This document shows positions 11,539 through 25,118 of a stretch of DNA of 64,000 nt, one piece after another. The translations under genes were made by a program, and so were the position numbers. The DNA lies in contig JADLSH010000153.1 of assembly GCA_016169945.1 (NCBI GenBank), forward strand, positions 806,001 through 870,000, in the 5' to 3' direction. The stretch's first letter is position 1. Every line of letters begins with the position of its first letter. This DNA is from Trachythela sp. YZ-2020. Lineage: Eukaryota; Cnidaria; Anthozoa; Malacalcyonacea; Clavulariidae. The notes beneath the pieces are model-generated. The model was not told the origin of the DNA, did no database searches, and was given only the letters and a program-made list of their open reading frames with translations.

Positions 11539-13431
11539 TTAATGGTAGTAGTTGAACAAAGTTTGTGACGGTGGTAATTCAACCAGAGCTTTATGAAATT
11601 TCGCTCTCACTGTAAGTTGACCCCGCTGTGGAAGGGAAGCACGATTGGCAACGAAAACGCCGGGGTCACCCCTACGGGAAAATGTTACTTTGTCCAACTT
11701 TTCAACAATTCCTGGACCAATAGGCTTGTTAAACGACGGCAGCTCAAAATCTCTATAACGATATTTTACGCCTGTCCAATAATAGAACGCTAGGTTTGGA
11801 TCTATTCTTTTCTTTAACTCATTAAGGATCTTTGTCAATTCGCTATAAAACTGCTTGAGGTCAAACGCCAAACCAAATACAAAGTGCCACAAAACCTTGG
11901 ACATCATCACTTGAAGCTGCTCTTGGATGCTCCAGGCGCAACCCTCTTTCGATGTACTCTATTCTCCGCAGTTCTCGACTTTCGAGATTAGCGGTAAGGC
12001 CAACAATCAGCTCACGTGTGAGACCACAGATACCTTTGATTGGCCTATAAAGGAAAACGTCATTTGCTTAATTTAAATATAAAGGTTAAGGAACGTTTGC
12101 TTTTGCTTTACACATAACTTGCATTTGTCTAGGTTCGCAGCTACGAAATGTTATTGTGACAGACTTTTGTTTAGGACCGTTAACCTACTTTGGTTAATCA
12201 ATGTTTGACTGAGTAAAAAAGGACAGACTGAAAAATATTCAATTTTACATAACAAAAGGTAACCTAGTTATAGAACCTATACTTGGCTATTTACCGGTTA
12301 ACATCCAGAAACGAATAATCACTGTCAGCATTGTGCCATGGCATCCGATCGTCCAGAATCCAGTCTTTCATTTCTTTGAAATATCTGGAACGAACTTCTT
12401 CACTAATTCCTCTTCCATCTGCAACCAAATGCCATTGCCGAAATATCTCCAACACTCTTGCTTCATTACTGTACCCACGCGTCTTCAAAAACTGAATAAC
12501 ACCTCGCGAAATCATGCGCTCACAATCGGGAACGGACTGCTTGTTTTTTCCAGTGAGAGCCTCGTAAGTTAAACCGGTCGAAGGATCACGCAGGGCTTCT
12601 CTTAAACAACGCAAGTCGAAATTTGGGATGCAGCCTTCTCGGAGGCGTGAGGTCACTCGTTTCAATAAGTGGTTGTGATCCTCCCGATGGTGGACAAACT
12701 CGTTGGTGCGGGCATCCTTCTCAGGCTGGTACATATTATTGTAGAAATCCACGGGATCGTCCAGATTGTTCTTTAGCTCTTGCAAACGTGAACGGTAGAG
12801 GTAAATTGCTATCAGCCATTTCAAAACTTCGCCAATTGTTTCTTGTCTTCCTGTTTTATAGAATAGAACAGTAAATGAAATTAATACCAATGACCAACAC
12901 CAAAGATTTCATCATATTGAAATTATTCGCGAGACACGAATTCAGTATAGTGTCAATTTCAAAAATGTTAACTTCATTCCAGTGCAGTTATTTTGGACCC
13001 AATTTTAGTCAACGTTTACAGTTAAATTTGGTTCAAAATACAGTTCAGCTCTACCGAGAGTTATATTGTCTCGTTGTAATTGACAGTGTAGATATACTAA
13101 ATGTACTGTAAACCTTCTGGTGTCATACTAACGATACCTTTTAAGGATGTGGGTCGTGACAGAACGGAAACAACGTTCTTCTAAGTATCAGAAGCGCATC
13201 ATAGAATGGTATTGGTTTATCTGCTCCGGATGACATCAATTCACGTAATAGTTTTACATCTTCCACAGGCACTGAAGGATGTCGTTTGATAGGATTTTCT
13301 AAAATGAGATGTAAATATCTTTTTGAGATATCCTGCACGCAATATCGGGAATCGGGCATTTTTGGCAATTGAGAAAACCGAGTTTCAAGTTTTTGCATAC
13401 ACAGTGTATTAGAATAGCTTACATAGAACAA
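11539..13431 (-). pseudogene. Uncharacterised three-exon gene, possible transposase, copy 2
   Basis: Copy of 2465-4361 with exons 13431-13138, 12850-12295 and 12044-11539. Exons 2 and 3 are identical to copy 1, including the frameshift in exon 3. Exon 1 differs by 4 bases next to its donor, so a TAA stop follows HDPHP and the reading frame no longer reaches the splice site. This copy therefore has an additional lesion. It faces the intact HIRAN-like frame tail to tail. Confidence 0.55.
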
Positions 13432-14132
13432 TATAATAGAACAAAGAGAACAAAATAAACCACCACATAGCGTAAATTCATCGCCTTAACCTAAGGTGGT
13501 GTCGAATATGCCGGGTTCTTAGTTTTGCGTACACTTTTGCGTATAAAGTTATACAGATCTGATTAAGAATGGTTGTAACGATTGCATTTTTCATTTTTTT
13601 TAAAAATGACAAATATAGGATTTTTTTGTATTGGACTACTTAAAATAGATGGGAAAACGGCAAATTTCGGTCATTTCGCCGTCCTCCCTGGTTCTGCCTC
13701 ATTTTTACTAATTTTTACATGAAACGAAATCTTGATGATACACGTAGGGAACACAAATCATCAGTTTTAGGGAAGATATGTAGGCATTCTCTCTAAAAAA
13801 TCTTTTGACAAAGGACAAACATAGCAATACTACAAAATGGAGTGTGGGGCACCCTGTAGTGTATTGGGTGCATGAAAATTGCCATTTATATATAAATGTG
13901 TACATGCAGCCATTGCACCGTAAACAAATCTATTTTCTAATATGCCAAGAAATAATGCTAAAATAAGAAATTGTTTGAGCACTAGAAAAAGAATATAGCT
14001 ACAAGAATAGGCTGTACTGGAAAAATGGTGATTTAATTCTTGCTGTTCGTTAAATACGCAATAACACATTATGTAAGAGTGTTATTCGCACGCCTCTTCT
14101 TAAATTATTCATCTTGTAATAAGAATATTATT

Positions 14133-14290
14133 TGTAAAATTATGCGGTCTGTTCATTGTAGTCTCTGACATTGTGTACTTACCTGCTTACGATTTACAAA
14201 GACTGCATAACTATTATGCTACATCCTCCGCTTCAGCAACATTCTCGACCTCTGTTGTTGTGCATGCAACAAAATAGCATATCGAATAGG
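14133..14290. repeat. Diverged subrepeat, first of three in unit B
   Basis: The motif series GGTCTGTTCATTGTAGTC, TGACATTGTGT, GCATAACTAT, TCCGCTTCAGCAACAT and TGTTGTTGTGC recurs at 16435-16600 and 17465-17630 with substitutions and small indels. It also occurs in the other copies of the unit (5065, 19895, 22145, 23175). Spacing is about 2.3 and 1.0 kb. This points to an ancient internal amplification within unit B before the two recent duplications. Confidence 0.65.
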
Positions 14291-16434
14291 TTTGCAAGAT
14301 TTGTTTAATATCATTTAGCAAACATTATCCTCACAGTGAACATCTTCAAACAGAATGCAAGTTTACAAAATTGGGTATCGAGAAATTGGCTTTCGAGATA
14401 CATAGTATTGAACTGCAGCTTTGATTGCTTCGGATAATTACGCTTCTAAAACAGAATATAACTTGTTTTACAAACCAATATACAAAATGGAGGTGCATTA
14501 TTGCTAGCAGAATATCGGAATTGAATAAAAAAGGCGAAAGAATAAAAGCTTGAATCCCCGAATTATTTGCATGCAGTTTTGCATATACATGCATATTTTT
14601 AATTATTGAATTGCTAAGATATTTACTAAACCTTGGCGGTTATCAGTCTGACCTGAATATTATCGTATTAATACTCGATTACTTACTAAAAATTCATTAG
14701 CTTTTGGTCCGAATGGAATGATTACTTTCTATTTGTTAACATGATCTTTTTAGGACATGCAACATAGTCAACATAACCTGATTACTAAATAATGCGATAC
14801 CGGCTGCACTCTGTTTCCAAACACTAAAACAAACTCTCGATCGAGATAAGGTATGTTCTGCAAAGTAGGAACTGTGTTAGGCCTATAGTCGGAAAGTTTG
14901 AATGGTGTTAAAGATCGATGAAGGAAGAAAGACAATTAATAGTCGATATAATAAGTATATTGAAATCTATTGCTGAGGGTGAAGTTCGACTTAAATCTAA
15001 ATGCATTTTCTATTACATATAGATAATGCAGCTAGTGCGCCTTGAAGAAATCTATTTGCATATCATGCTGACATAAAATAATTCATGGTGCACTATTTTT
15101 TAAACACAAACTTTACTTGTTGTATATACAACAATCGAGATAAGATATGATGTACCTCGAAATTCGGCAAACTTCATGCATGGAATCGTCATCGTCTGTG
15201 GAATTGACGGATGAAAGAAGGAAACACTCTTGGCAGTATTATCGGTACTTGGTGTGATTTATATAATAGCTATTTAATAATATTCTTCATGCAATGTACT
15301 TACTGTTCATGTATTGGGTACGCGAAAATTCCTATCTAAAAATATATTAGTTTACGTATACGAATTGATGCATATATCCATCGCACCGTGTGCAAATGTA
15401 TATCTTCTAATTATGCTAAGAAATTATGCGATACTAAAATTTAAATAGCAAATCATACGAGGGATATGTATAAATACTCGGTAAAGGTATAATTGCAATG
15501 CATTGTACGAAAATGGTGCTTTTATTCCTATTGTTTGTTAAATACCTTGTCCCAGATGAGAGGGATAATTTAACTATAGTTCCCATAGTTCAACATTATG
15601 GACTTTATGTTATTTCTATATATATATACAGATTGTCATAAAAATTGCCTCTCCCTTTGTCGTATTACATTAGCTTTAAACGAAGCTTGGATTGGATCAA
15701 ATAACAAACGTATCATGTTAATCCATGTTTGCAATTGAATAACCAAAATAAATAACCATTTGCCTTCTAGGGTCGCGACACTGATATTGCGACTTATCCA
15801 AATTATGAAAATTAGGTTAAACATATTTCGAAACTTTTGGAAAGGATCTTTAAAGCAAATGTAATGATTATACCTATCTACTCTGAAACTCACGATTTTT
15901 TGTCGCTAACATTGAGTATTGGTTTAAGGTAAAAAAATCAAAATGAGACAGAAGTTCGAGCAGGGAAAGGAAAATGCACTGAATTTGCTATTTTGAAACA
16001 AAATGGATGGAAAAAAGCAAACTCTGGGCTTTTTCCTCCTCTTTAATTATTTTTACATGAAAAGAAATATCGATGATAGGGACCACAAATAGTCAGTTTT
16101 AGAGAGGGTAGGTATAGGTGTTCTCCTGAAAAATCCTTCTAAAAGTATATATTGAAATGCTTTAACCTACTTTGAAATACTTTTAATATTGAAATGCATT
16201 TAACCTAATTGATAATTTTCCCAAAATAATATTGATGTCGCCAACGTAAGTGATTCTAGCAGGCAAACACTTGGATATCTTGATCAGTGAAAGAGCAATG
16301 CACTGGTATGCTACAATAGTTATTCCATCCAATGTAGAAGCATGAAACTTCCATGAAAGCTAACGTAGGAATACTACAAAATATAGTGGGGGGCAATTTT
16401 TGGAACACCCTGTATAAGCAAATATTTTTTGTAA

Positions 16435-16600
16435 AATTTTGTGGTCTGTTCATTGTAGTCTTTGACATTGTGTGCTTATCTACTTTAGATTTAAATAATA
16501 TTGTTTGACCATGGCTCCATAACTATGGTGCTACACATCTTCCGTTTCAGCAACATAATCCTCTGACATCTATTGTTGTGCAATAAAATAATATATTAAA
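16435..16600. repeat. Diverged subrepeat, second of three in unit B
   Basis: Same block series as 14133-14290 (TGGTCTGTTCATTGTAGTC, GACATTGTGTGC, CATAACTATGG, TTCCGTTTCAGCAACAT). Second-level copy at 22149-22314. Confidence 0.6.
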
Positions 16601-17464
16601 TAGATCTACAAGGTTTCATTAATATCATAAGCGAAATATTTCCTCTCAGTGAACATCTTCAATCTTGCTGCCACAAAGAATACTTTTCCATTTCAGATTA
16701 TAATATATATCTCGTGGTTTCAGTGAAAGAGGTTTGTATTCTGTTTTTACTCCTGAAATTTATATGATTTATGATAACCGGAGTATTTCAGAATGGATAC
16801 ATCATGAGCTATAGTGAGCATGCTCAGTCATTTAATTTTTACTTCTATGATTTACTATAGCTAGCTTTTGTTAGATTCAATATCCATTACAATCTGTAAT
16901 CACAGACGCGCAGTTCCTTTGCACAGTTCTATTTGGTGGAGAATAATAGAAACCTTGCATTTAGAAAGATTTCTTAATTTTTTCATGTTCTGAAGCTTTT
17001 AAAATTGACTTTAACGTTTGTATTGCTAGCAAAAACTGTCTCTTTTTGTATATATACACAGCGTAGTCAATCGAGATTTGATCACGAAATTCGGCAAACT
17101 TGGAATCTTTCGAACTGTGTTGGTGACCTATGAACGAGGAAAAGTCTTTATCAATACATTTAGACGTGAGATATTGTAGCTGACATTCCTCAATATATCG
17201 TACATTGGGTAATGAAGCCATTTCCCCATGCAGAAGTCTATCTTCTAGTGACGTGCTGAAAATGATGCTTTATAGATATAACTATCTAGATATCCGGTAA
17301 TGGTGTACTTGCAGGACAATGTAAGAAATTGCCGGTGAAATATGCCATAGTACCTGAGAGAGATATGCTGTAGTTCCTATAATAGCATACATTATCATAT
17401 GGATTTCATCTTAAGTATATAAGTGTTTTCCCTCCAAATAATTATATAGGTGCAATGTAAAAAT

Positions 17465-17630
17465 ATGTGGTCTGTTAATTAAATGCCGTGTTTGACATTC
17501 TGTGCTCATGTGCTTAAGATTTACATATTAATGTTTGAAAATCACTGCATAACTATGGGGCTATATCTTCCGTTTCAGCAACATGTCATATTCTGAACTC
17601 TACTGTTGTTTTGCTACAAAACAATGTCGA
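17465..17630. repeat. Diverged subrepeat, third of three in unit B
   Basis: Third block series (GTGGTCTGTTAATTAAATGCC, TTTGACATTCTGTGC, GCATAACTATGGGGC, TTCCGTTTCAGCAACAT). Second-level copy at 23181-23344. Confidence 0.6.
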
Positions 17631-17871
17631 ATATATGTTCGCAAGGTGTCCTCAATACAGTATACTGTAGTTGGGCGAATACTTCCCTCTTAGTGAACAT
17701 CTTGTTTTTCGGTCTCAAAATTAGAAATATTATGTTGTTTCAGTTAGAGATGTTTGAATTCTCTTTTTCTACTGACTTTTATATGGTTTATGATAACCTG
17801 GGTTTCTTTGAAAAGATGGACCAAATTTACTCATTTAATCTTTACTTCAATTGTTTACTTGTTAGCTATGG

Positions 17872-17970
17872 CTAAACGCGATTTCATGCATGCAGAGGTC
17901 CTACATGCATATTCCACTGAGCAGTTCTATTTGGTGGACAATGATAAAACGAAAGCGGCGCGTAAAAAGG
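17872..17970 (+). CDS. Candidate exon of unknown protein (unit B copy 1)
   Basis: The frame reads MAKRDFMHAEVLHAYSTEQF then YLVDNDKTKAARKK, ending at a possible GT donor. The composition (charged residues, CG-containing codons) is unlike the AT-rich shadows around it. A degenerate relative of the middle (CAGTTCTATTTGGTGGA) appears at 16926-16942, so the piece predates the internal amplification. It is identical at 23586-23684. It joins in phase 0 to AG|GCTCCTTAG at 18050, which stops immediately, so the exon pair is not proven. Function unknown. Confidence 0.3.
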
Positions 17971-18327
17971 TTTCATACAATTTCGTGTTCTAATATTTTC
18001 CTAATACTGCAGTCTTCATGTTTCTTTCAAACGCTTCTTGTTTCAGGCTCCTTAGACAGTTTAAGACAGCCGAATGCAAAACTGCCAAATACCCGTTTGC
18101 AGAACTCCTGTTCATAATTATTTAAATTGCATTGGGAATTGACGCCTTCAAGATTGAATATTAAACAGCTTTGTCTGCGTTACATAATTACATTTAAAGA
18201 TGTTTGATGCGAAACCTGGATGATTCATATTAAGTTTGTGAATGTTCTCTGCAGCTGGTAATAAATATTATTTAAGTTACGAGCTTTCGACTACCAGTCT
18301 GCAGTCTTTGACGGGTAGATTACGGGA

Positions 18328-18592
18328 ATGAATAGCGTGATACTAACAACAGTTTACAGTTACACAGAGAGACAAAAAATGACATAGAGTGACAGTTCCG
18401 CCTACATATAAGATTAATGACTAAGATTACATTTCAATATTCAAATGCAGCTTTTTACTTAGCAAGAAATTTTGAATATTGAAATGTAACCTTAGTCATT
18501 AACCTTATATGTAGGCGGAACTGTCACTCTATGCCATTTTATGTCTCTATATGTAACTGTAAACTGTTGTTAGTATCACGCTGTTCATTGCA
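18328..18592. mobile_element. Fold-back inverted repeat, about 265 bp
   Basis: Two arms of roughly 115-120 bases are near-perfect reverse complements, from GTGATACTAACAACAGTTTA on the left to its complement on the right. The loop is about 22 bases (centre near 18458). The inside pairs TGACAGTTCCGCCTA with TAGGCGGAACTGTCA. No coding sequence and no clear TSD. Most likely a MITE, though its transcript would be a long hairpin. Confidence 0.7.
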
Positions 18593-18606
18593 ATCAACCC
18601 GTAGCC

Positions 18607-18672
18607 ACAAGTAATCATTGTAATCATCGTAACCATCGTAATCATCGTAATCATTGTAACCATTGTAATCGA
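18607..18672. repeat. 9-bp microsatellite GTAATCATC/T
   Basis: About seven variants of GTAATCATYGTAACCATY in tandem. Copy at 24321-24382 in the second unit. Simple repeat. Confidence 0.75.
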
Positions 18673-19436
18673 GACCATAGCCAAAAGTAGCAGTTACGTA
18701 GTTCTACTTCTATTCATCAGAATAGGCGAATAGCCAGCCAAATGTGGTATTCCTTATATAGCTCCATATTAGAACCACTGCTCTTTTTACTCTACATAAA
18801 AGACTTACCAAATTGTTCGAAAAGACAGAGCCAATAAGTGTAGTTAAACTTGCTATGAACTCACACTTCAAAACCTCAAAATTGTTCAGTTTCCAGTATC
18901 ACATCTAGTGGTGAGTACATTGCATGGGTCCTGGCCTCGTTTATGCTTCGCCACCTTTGGCACTTTTTAGGTAGTGTTGTTAAAAATTACAGTCTATGTT
19001 AGTTATGTAAAATAATGTGTAGTTAACGTAATTTGTGTGCCAAATAAGCTTTTAAATATTACCTGTAGAACATTAATTGATGCTGATTGGGTCAAAACAA
19101 CTTCTGGAAAATGGTTCACATATCCTGATATCCACCTAAACATATAATGATTGCAAATCTGGCAATTAGACGAGTTAATCATTGCAAAACGCATAGAATT
19201 ACAATTGATCTACCTTTATCATGAAATAAAACCCGAAAATAAAAATGATAAGCAAAATTATACATGTCTGCAAAAACACCCTACTTTCTGCATATTCTAT
19301 TATACAAACATATTTCAACTATATACTGCTTTTACGTATGGCATAATATATGAGCGTGTTTTGGTTCACGAAATGCGAAAGAGTGCTCGACATTATATAA
19401 ATAGAGCAAATATATAGTTTTCGCTTACCTCAAGGT

Positions 19437-19498
19437 GTCCACTGAGCTGAAGATTGCTTCTTGCATGAATTACAGGCTGTAGTGGACACCTTGAGGGC
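19437..19498. repeat. Short palindromic element with one arm mostly missing (unit B copy 1)
   Basis: CTCAAGGTGTCCAC at the left pairs with GTGGACACCTTGAG at the right. In unit B copy 2 (25119-25231) the left arm continues through ACAGCCTG...GCAATCTTCAG and pairs with CTGAAGATTGC...CAGGCTGT. About 40 bases of that arm are absent here. The deletion removed one side of the hairpin. Confidence 0.65.
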
Positions 19499-22400
19499 AC
19501 AGTGGACATAGTGGACACCATGCTCAATCTAAATATCTACCTTAACTGCATGACAGAGATGCTCGAGTAATACCAAGGATATGGACAATGATTCAGTTGA
19601 TGTAACTGATGAAGTAGTATTAAGTTTATTATTTAGCTTGACATACGAATAAATGTGTACATGCAGCCATTGCACCGTATACAAATCTATTTCTAATCAT
19701 GCCAAGAAATAATGCTAAAATAAAAAATTGTTTAATTAAGCACCAGAAAAAGAATATAGCTACAAGAATAGACTGTACTGGAAAAATGGTGATTTAATTC
19801 TTGCTGTTCGTTAAATACGCAATAACACATGATTTAAGAGTGTTATTCGCACGCGTCTTCTTAAATTATTCATCTTGTAATAAGAATATTATTTGTAAAA
19901 TTATGTGGTCTGTTCATTGTAGTCTCTGACATTGTGTACTTACCTGCTTACGATTTACAAATGACTGCATAACTATTATAATACATCCTCCGTTTCAGCA
20001 ACATTCTCGACCTCTGTTGTTGTGCATGCAACAAAATAACATATCGAATAGGTTTGCATTATCCTCACAGATCATTTAGCAAACATTATCCTCACAGTGA
20101 ACATCTTCAAACAGAATGCAAGTTTACAAAATTGGGTATCGAGAAATTGCCTTTCGAGATACATGTAGTATTGAACTGCAACTTTGATTGCTTCGGATAA
20201 TTACGCTTCTAAAATAGAATATAACTTGTTTTACAAACTAATATACAAAATGGTGGTGCATTATTGCTAGCAGAATATCGGAATTGAATCAAAAAAGCGA
20301 AAGAATGAAGCTTGAATCCCCAAATTATTTGCATAAAGTTTTGCATATGCATATTTTTAATTTAATTATTGAATTGCTAAGATATTTACTAAATCTTGGC
20401 GGTTACCAGTCTGACCTGAATATTATCGTATTAATACTCGATTATACTTACTAAAAATTCATTACTTTTTGGTCCGAATGGATGATTACTTTCTATTTGT
20501 TAACATGATCTTTTTAGGACATGCAACATAGTCAACATAACCTGATTGCTAAATAATGCGATACCGGCTGCACTCTGTTTCCAAACACTAAAACAAACTC
20601 TCGATCGAGATAAGGTATGTTCTGCAAAGTAGGAACTGTGTTATAGATCGATGAAGGAAGAAACACAATTAATAGTCGATAATATAATAAGTATATTTAA
20701 ATCTTTGCTGAGGGTGAAGTCGACTTAAATCTAAATGCATTTTCTATTAGATACATATATAATGCAGCTATTACGCCTTGAAGAAGTCTATTTGCATATC
20801 ATGCTGACATAAAATAATTCACGTGTGCACAAACTTCACTTGTTGTATATACAACAATCGAGATAAGATGTACCTCGAAATTCGGCAAACTTGCATGGAA
20901 TCGTCATCGTCTGTGAAATTGACGGATGAAACAAGGAAACACTCTTGTTAGTATTATCGGTACTTGGTGTGATTTATATAATAGCTATTTAATAATATTC
21001 TTCATGCAATGTACTTACTGTTCATGTATTGGGTACGCGAAAATTCCTATCTAAAAAATATATTAGTTTACGTACGAATTGATGCATATATCCATCGCAC
21101 CGTGTGCAAATGTATATCTTCTAATTATGCTAAGAAATTATGCGATACTAAAATTTAAATAGCAAATCATACGAGGGATATGTATAAATACTCGGTAAAG
21201 GTATAATTGCAATGCATTGTACGAAAATGATGCTTTTATTCCTATTGTTTGTTAAATACCTTGTCCCAGATGAGAGGGATAATTTAACTATAGTTCCCAT
21301 AGTTCAACATTATGGACTTTATGTTATTTCTATATATATATACAGATTGTCATAAAAATTGCCTCTCCCTTTGTCGTATTACATTAGCTTTAAACGAAGC
21401 TTGGATTGGATCAAATAACAAACGTATCATGTTAATCCATGTTTGCAATTGAATAACCAAAATAAATAACCATTTGCCTTCTAGGGTCGCGACACTGATA
21501 TTGCGACTTATCCAAATTATGAAAATTAGGTTAAACATATTTCGAAACTTTTGGAAAGGATCTTTAAAGCAAATGTAATGATTATACCTATCTACTCTGA
21601 AACTCACGATTTTTTGTCGCTAACATTGAGTATTGGTTTAAGGTAAAAAAATCAAAATGAGACAGAAGTTCGAGCAGGGAAAGGAAAATGCACTGAATTT
21701 GCTATTTTGAAACAAAATGGATGGAAAAAAGCAAACTCTGGGCTTTTTCCTCCTCTTTACTTATTTTTACATGAAAAGAAATATCGATGATAGGGACCAC
21801 AAATAGTCAGTTTTAGAGAGGGTAGGTATAGGTGTTCTCCTGAAAAATCATTCTAAAAGTATATATTGAAATGCTTTAACCTACTTTGAAATACTTTTAA
21901 TATTGAAATGCATTTAACCTAATTGATAATTTTCCCAAAATAATATTGATGTCGCCAACGTAAGTGATTCTAGCAGGCAAACACTTGGATATCTTGATCA
22001 GTGAAAGAGCAATGCACTGGTATGCTACAATAGTTATTCCATCCAATGTAGAAGCATGAAACTTCCATGAAAGCTAACGTAGGAATACTACAAAATATAG
22101 TGGGGGGCAATTTTTGGAACACCCTGTATAAGCAAATATTTTTTGTAAAATTTTGTGGTCTGTTCATTGTAGTCTTTGACATTGTGTGCTTATCTACTTT
22201 AGATTTAAATAATATTGTTTGACCATGGCTCCATAACTATGGTGCTACACATCTTCCGTTTCAGCAACATAATCCTCTGACATCTATTGTTGTGCAATAA
22301 AATAATATATTAAATAGATCTACAAGGTTTCATTAATATCATAAGCGAAATATTTCCTCTCAGTGAACATCTTCAATCTTGCTGCCACAAAGAATACTTT

Positions 22401-23585
22401 TCCATTTCAGATTATAATATATATCTCGTGGTTTCAGTGAAAGAGGTTTGTATTCTGTTTTTACTCCTGAAATTTATATGATTTATGATAACCGGAGTAT
22501 TTCAGAATGGATACATCATGAGCTATAGTGAGCATGCTCAGTCATTTAATTTTTACTTCTATGATTTACTATAGCTAGCTTTTGTTAGATTCAATATCCA
22601 TTACAATCTGTAATCACAGACGCGCAGTTCCTTTGCACAGTTCTATTTGGGGGAGAATAATAGAAACCTTGTATTTAGAAAGATTTCTTAATTTTTTCAT
22701 GTTCTGAAGCTTTTAAAATTGACTTTAACGTTTGTATTGCAAGCAAAAACTGTCTTTTTTTGTATATATACACAGCGTAGTCAATCGAGATTTGATCACG
22801 AAATTCGGCAAACTTGGAATCTTTCGAACTGTGTTGGTGACCTATGAACGAGGAAAAGTCTTTATCAATACATTTAGACGTGAGATATTGTAGCTGACAT
22901 TCCTCAATATATCGTACATTGGGTAATGAAGCCATTTCCCCATGCAGAAGTCTATCTTCTAGTGACGTGCTGAAAATGATGCTTTATAGATATAACTATC
23001 TAGATATCCGGTAATGGTGTACTTGCAGGACAATGTAAGAAATTGCCGGTGAAATATCCCATAGTACCTGAGAGAGATATGCTGTAGTTCCTATAATAGC
23101 ATACATTATCATATGGATTTCATCTTAAGTATATAAGTGTTTTCCCTCCAAATAATTATATAGGTGCAATGTAAAAATATGTGGTCTGTTAATTAAATGC
23201 CGTGTTTGACATTGTGTGCTCATGTGCTTAAGATTTACATATTAATGTTTGAAAATCACTGCATAACTATGGGGCTATATCTTCCGTTTCAGCAACATGT
23301 CATATTCTGAACTCTACTGTTGTTTTGCTACAAAACAATGTCGAATATATGTTCGCAAGGTGTCCTCAATACAGTATACTGTAGTTGGGCGAATACTTCC
23401 CTCTTAGTGAACATCTTGTTTTTCGGTCTCAAAATTAGAAATATTATGTTGTTTCAGTTAGAGATGTTTGAATTCTCTTTTTCTACTGACTTTTATATGG
23501 TTTATGATAACCTGGGTTTCTTTGAAAAGATGGACCAAATTTACTCATTTAATCTTTACTTCAATTGTTTACTTGTTAGCTATGG

Positions 23586-23684
23586 CTAAACGCGATTTCA
23601 TGCATGCAGAGGTCCTACATGCATATTCCACTGAGCAGTTCTATTTGGTGGACAATGATAAAACGAAAGCGGCGCGTAAAAAGG
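23586..23684 (+). CDS. Candidate exon of unknown protein (unit B copy 2)
   Basis: Identical copy of the candidate exon at 17872-17970. Same uncertainty. Confidence 0.3.
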
Positions 23685-24035
23685 TTTCATACAATTTCGT
23701 GTTCTAATATTTTCCTAATACTGCAGTCTTCATGTTTCTTTCAAACGCTTCTTGTTTCAGGCTCCTTAGACAGTTTAAGACAGCCGAATGCAAAACTGCC
23801 AAATACCCGTTTGCAGAACTCCTGTTCATAATTATTTAAATTCCATTGGGAATTGACGCCTTCAAGATTGAATATTAAACAGCTTTGTCTGCGTTACATA
23901 ATTACATTTAAAGATGTTTGAAGCGAAACCTGGATGATTCATATTAAGTTTGTGAATGTTCTCTGCAGCTGGTAATAAATATTATTTAAGTTGCGAGCTT
24001 TCGACTACCAGTCTGCAGTCTTTGACGGGTAGATT

Positions 24036-24300
24036 ACAATGAATAACGTGATACTAACAACAGTTTACAGTTACACAGAGAGACAAAAAATGACATAGAG
24101 TGACAGTTCCGCCTATATACAAGATTAATGACTAAGATTACATTTCAATATTCAAATACCGCTTTTTACTTAGCAAGAAATTTTGAATATTGAAATGTAA
24201 TCTTAGTCATTAACCTTATATGTAGGCGGAACTGTAACTCTATGCCATTTTATGTCTCTATGTGTAACTGTAAACTGTTGTTAGTATCAGCGTGTTCATT
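24036..24300. mobile_element. Fold-back inverted repeat, unit B copy 2
   Basis: Second copy of the hairpin at 18328-18592, with a few substitutions in the arms, the loop and the apical stem (for example ATACCGC for ATGCAGC). Confidence 0.7.
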
Positions 24301-25118
24301 GCAATCAACCCGTAGCCACAAGTAATCATTGTAATCATCGTAACCATCGTAATCATCGTAATCATTGTAACCATTGTAATCGAGACCATAGCCAAAAGTA
24401 GCAGTTACGTAGTTCTACTTCTATTCATCAGAATAGCCAGCCAAATATGGTATTCCTTATATAGCTCCATATTAGAACCACTGCTCTTTTTACTCTACAT
24501 AAAAGACTTACCAAATTGTTTGAAAAGACAGAGCCAATAAGTGTAGTTAAACTTGCTATGAACTCACACTTCAAAACCTCAAAATTGTTCTGTTTCCAGT
24601 ATCACATCTAGTGATGAGTACATTGCACGGGTCCTGGCCTCGTTTGTGCTTCGCCACTTTTGGCACTTTTTTGGTAGTATTGTTAAAAATTACAGTCTAT
24701 GTTAGTTATGTAAAATAATGTGTAGTTAACGTAATTTGTGTGCCAAATAAGCTGTTAAATATTACCTGTAGAATATTAATTGATGCTGATTGGGTCAAAA
24801 CCACTTCTGGAAAATGGTTCACATATCCTGATATCCACCTAAACATATAATGATTGCAAATCTGGCAATTAGACGAGTTAATCATTGCAAAAGGCATAGA
24901 ATTACAATTGATCTACATTTATCATGGAATAAAACCCGAAAATAAAATGATAAGCAAAATTATACATGTCTGCAAAAACACCCTACTTTCTGCATATTCT
25001 ATTATACAAACATATTTCAACTATACTGCTTTGAGGTATGGCATATATATGTTTGGTTCACGAAATGCGAAAGAGTGCTCGATATCATATAAATAGAGCA
25101 AATATATAGTTTTCGCTT

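Larger units (their letters stand above)
9088..15759. repeat. Tandem segmental duplication, copy 2
   Basis: Second copy of 1-6689. It begins immediately after the inverted-repeat end at 9087. Unlike copy 1 it continues past the common end into further sequence (15760 onward). Its last 1.87 kb (13892-15759) is also the first part of the next-level tandem repeat unit. Confidence 0.9.
13892..19622. repeat. Tandem repeat unit B, copy 1 (about 5.7 kb)
   Basis: This unit is repeated at 19649-25362 (for example 15636 matches 21350, offset 5714). The first third (matching 19649-21480) differs by scattered substitutions and small indels. The remainder is close to identical. Apart from two short candidate exons at 17.9-18.1 kb I see no convincing coding sequence in the unit. 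Confidence 0.9.
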
